From assembly GCF_002257645.1 (NCBI RefSeq), contig NZ_NQMO01000003.1, positions 1 through 64,000 on the forward strand: 64,000 bases of DNA, read 5' to 3'. Positions 61,914 through 64,000 of this stretch are shown here, piece after piece. The translations under genes were made by a program, and so were the position numbers. The DNA comes from Paenibacillus sp. XY044 (GTDB lineage: Bacteria > Bacillota > Bacilli > Paenibacillales > Paenibacillaceae). Under the pieces are notes generated by a model. It did not search any database. It was not told the DNA's origin and worked only from the letters and a program-made list of their open reading frames with translations. Positions within the stretch are counted from its first letter, which is position 1, and every line of letters starts with the position of its first letter.

Positions 61914-63604
61914 TGATGAAGGAAGTTATTGCATTCAAGAACACCAAGTGCGAATGCGGACACCAAAACCCCGTAGGAACGGTGCTCTGCGAGGCTTGCG
62001 GCAGACCTTTGGAACAAGAAGACCGCGAGTCCAACGAAGTTCTGGAGATGCGCTATGACGGGATGGCACGACGCTCTCAGCGTGCCAACCCGAATTTCAT
62101 AGACCGGATCTGGAACTTCTTTTCGTCTGTAAAGATCGCGGTATACATGATCATCCTGACCTTGCTCGGATCGATGCTGGGGACGATTTTCCCCCAGGAA
62201 AACACGTTTTTGAACATCGATCCCTCGACGTACTACAAGGCAACCTACGGCACTCCCGGATGGATCTATTACAAGCTGGGTTTGTCGCATACGTACGAAT
62301 CCTGGTGGTTTGTCCTTCTGCTCGTCATGATCGGCGCGTCGCTGGTCATCTGTAGTCTGGACCGGGTGCTGCCATTGTACAAAGCGCTTACCAAGCAAAG
62401 GATTTTGAAGCATAAGCAGTTCCTGACCCGTCAGCGCGTCGTGTATGAGGGACCGGTTGAGCTGGAGTCCAAGGAATGGGTGGAAAAAGCTTCCGCCCGC
62501 ATCAAGAAAAAGGGCTACCGTGTACATACCTTGGATAACGCTTTACTCGCGGAGAAGTACCGCTTCAGCCGCTGGGGTCCATACGTCATCCATATCGGAC
62601 TGATCATCTTCCTGCTGGCCGTGCTGGCCCGCGGATTGCCCGGCCTGCACATGGACCAGCATGTGGCTTTTCCAGAGGGTGAAATCAAGCATATTCCGAA
62701 TACGTCGTATTATTTGAAAAACGAAAAATTTACGGTTGAATACTACTCGGAACAAGATCTGCCAAAGGAATTTCAGGGCAAAAACAAGGTGCTTCCGAAG
62801 CTGTTTAAAACGCAGGCGACCCTTTATGAATGCACGGCTAACTGCAATGATCCGTCCAAGGAGCCTACGCTGAAGGTGGTTGACAAGCACAACATAGAGG
62901 TTAACGATCCGATGGACTACAAAGGCCTGAAGGCCTATCAGTTTGACTTCGATTTGACCCCGATCCTCCGTTCGGTCAAACCGTCCCTGGTGGACATGAA
63001 GACCGGCAAGGATTACGGGATGTTCCAGCTGAGCATTAAGGATCCTGAACGGAACTACAAAGTGGGGCCGTATTCGCTTGAGCTGAAGGAGAAGTACAAC
63101 GATTTCGGGCTGGATGAAAACGGTCAGCCCGTCACCAAAACTCCGAATCCAAACGCGCCGGCTTTTCTTTTCCTGATTAAGGGGCCGAATTTGCCAACCG
63201 AAGGCGTGCACTATTTCTACTTCCCGAAACAAATCGACAAGGAGCGCTTCCAGCAGGATGCCATTAACGCCAAAATGAACGGCGGGAGCGTTCCGCTCGA
63301 ACTGGACGTCAAGGGAATGGAAAATGTAGACTTTGCGATGTCGACTACCTATTTGAACATCCGGGTTGACAGAGCGATGCCTTTCGTATGGGTCGGTGCC
63401 GGCATCGTCATGCTGGGACTTGTGCTCGGCTTCTATTGGCAGCACCGCCGGATCTGGCTGCGGATTGACGATGGGAACCTAACGCTCGGTGCGCATACCA
63501 ACAAGAACTGGTTCGGCATCCGTCGGGAGATTTCGGCGATACTTCGTAAAATGAATCTGGAAGTGGACGAGAAGTCCTTGGATAACGGAGGGAATCACTC
63601 ATGA
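61913..63604 (+). CDS. resB: Cytochrome c biogenesis protein ResB
   Basis: System II cytochrome c maturation subunit (Ccs1/CcsB type). 563 residues: N-terminal zinc ribbon (CECGHQNPVGTVLCEACG), then four membrane helices (e.g. VYMIILTLLGSMLGTIFPQE) and a large outside domain (about 260-480), ending in a basic cytoplasmic tail. B. subtilis ResB also has the zinc ribbon. Confidence 0.95.
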   Translation: MMKEVIAFKNTKCECGHQNPVGTVLCEACGRPLEQEDRESNEVLEMRYDGMARRSQRANPNFIDRIWNFFSSVKIAVYMIILTLLGSMLGTIFPQENTFLNIDPSTYYKATYGTPGWIYYKLGLSHTYESWWFVLLLVMIGASLVICSLDRVLPLYKALTKQRILKHKQFLTRQRVVYEGPVELESKEWVEKASARIKKKGYRVHTLDNALLAEKYRFSRWGPYVIHIGLIIFLLAVLARGLPGLHMDQHVAFPEGEIKHIPNTSYYLKNEKFTVEYYSEQDLPKEFQGKNKVLPKLFKTQATLYECTANCNDPSKEPTLKVVDKHNIEVNDPMDYKGLKAYQFDFDLTPILRSVKPSLVDMKTGKDYGMFQLSIKDPERNYKVGPYSLELKEKYNDFGLDENGQPVTKTPNPNAPAFLFLIKGPNLPTEGVHYFYFPKQIDKERFQQDAINAKMNGGSVPLELDVKGMENVDFAMSTTYLNIRVDRAMPFVWVGAGIVMLGLVLGFYWQHRRIWLRIDDGNLTLGAHTNKNWFGIRREISAILRKMNLEVDEKSLDNGGNHS

Positions 63605-64000
63605 GTGGATTGTTAAATTTCAGCAGCAACATGTTCGTCGTCGCATTTTTCCTGTACTGTGCGGCGTTCATCCTGTTTGCGGTCGCCATTATGGGCCGCC
63701 GGTGGAGTAACCGGGATCCGGAGTCGCACCGCAAGAAGTGGGGGAATATCGCATTCGGGGCATCCTCCCTGGGCCTGGTGCTGGAGCTCACGTACTTCTT
63801 TACCCGCTGGGCGGGCGGCGGACATATTCCCGTCAGCAACATGTACGAATTCATGTCGTTCCTCTCGATGATGGTCATGGTGGCGTTTACGGTGGTATAC
63901 CTTATTTACCGCAAAACGATTCTCGGCTTGTTCGCCGTGCCGATCACGATCATTATCATGGCATATGCCGCGGTATTTCCGCAGGAGGTGCAGCCGCTAA
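63601..64000 (+). CDS. resC: Cytochrome c biogenesis protein ResC, 5' part
   Basis: Starts ATG 63601 overlapping the resB stop (ATGA). The visible 133 residues contain two or three membrane helices (FFLYCAAFILFAVAIMG, FMSFLSMMVMVAFTVVYLIYR) and the early ccsA/ccmC-type HIPVSNMYEFMSF motif. The gene runs off the window, so the WWD heme motif is not visible. Confidence 0.93.
   Translation, partial: MSGLLNFSSNMFVVAFFLYCAAFILFAVAIMGRRWSNRDPESHRKKWGNIAFGASSLGLVLELTYFFTRWAGGGHIPVSNMYEFMSFLSMMVMVAFTVVYLIYRKTILGLFAVPITIIIMAYAAVFPQEVQPL

Overview
The window looks like a core chromosomal segment of an endospore-forming Bacillota, most likely Paenibacillus. This rests on gene content and order, which resemble the Bacillus subtilis stretch from spoIIIA to resABC with Paenibacillus-type differences. 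GC is moderately high, so many long antisense ORFs are only shadows. I see no tRNA, rRNA, CRISPR array, prophage or plasmid function. The only mobile DNA is the end of a broken IS3-family element at the left edge.

Layout. (1) 1-1.5 kb: IS remnant and comB (reverse). (2) 1.5-7.7 kb: yqhV and the complete spoIIIAA-AH operon. (3) 7.7-18 kb: accB-accC, an Asp23/AmaP/DUF2273 trio, then nusB-folD-xseA-xseB-ispA-dxs-tlyA. (4) 18-23.5 kb: an unknown membrane protein, argR, recN, spoIVB, spo0A. (5) 23.5-27.7 kb: a secreted stalk-domain protein, a ComEC-like lipoprotein hydrolase, DUF3006, tdk, small unknown genes and yqzF. (6) 27.9-35 kb: the branched-chain 2-oxoacid dehydrogenase genes, lipB, and an M20 peptidase. 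(7) 35-42 kb: TPR protein, nudF, EndoQ-like nuclease, spoIIM, fur, yqzK, xerD, punA. (8) 42-50 kb: dacF, spoIIAA-AB-sigF, spoVAA-AB-AF, lysA, ppiB. (9) 50-54.6 kb: FMN riboswitch and ribD-E-BA-H. (10) 54.7-64 kb: scpA-scpB, DUF2953, ytfJ, dacB, spmA-spmB, a small amidase, rluB and resA-B-C (resC cut by the edge).

How it works together. The sporulation genes cover the master regulator (spo0A), the forespore sigma switch (spoIIA), the engulfment and channel machinery (spoIIM, spoIIIA), the sigma-K checkpoint protease (spoIVB), and cortex and germination functions (spoVA, dacB, dacF, spmAB, ytfJ). Around them lie fatty-acid, isoprenoid, folate, riboflavin, lysine and cytochrome c maturation genes. 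The bkd dehydrogenase and lipB suggest anteiso/iso fatty-acid primer synthesis with a dedicated lipoylation step beside it.

Two very small reverse-strand genes were recovered by reading the sequence directly: a 33-residue Prli42-like stressosome miniprotein (33654-33755) and a 50-residue MciZ-like FtsZ inhibitor (36495-36647). Other points of interest are catalytic-motif substitutions in XerD (first Arg to Lys) and Tdk (P-loop Gly to Glu), a spoVA cluster lacking AC/AD/AE, a bkd operon lacking ptb-bcd-buk, a long low-complexity linker in SpoIIIAH, and a repeated hairpin element seen twice near spo0A. I found no clearly new multi-gene system. The best candidates for undescribed biology are the unknown membrane protein between tlyA and argR and the 23.8-25.8 kb secreted trio.
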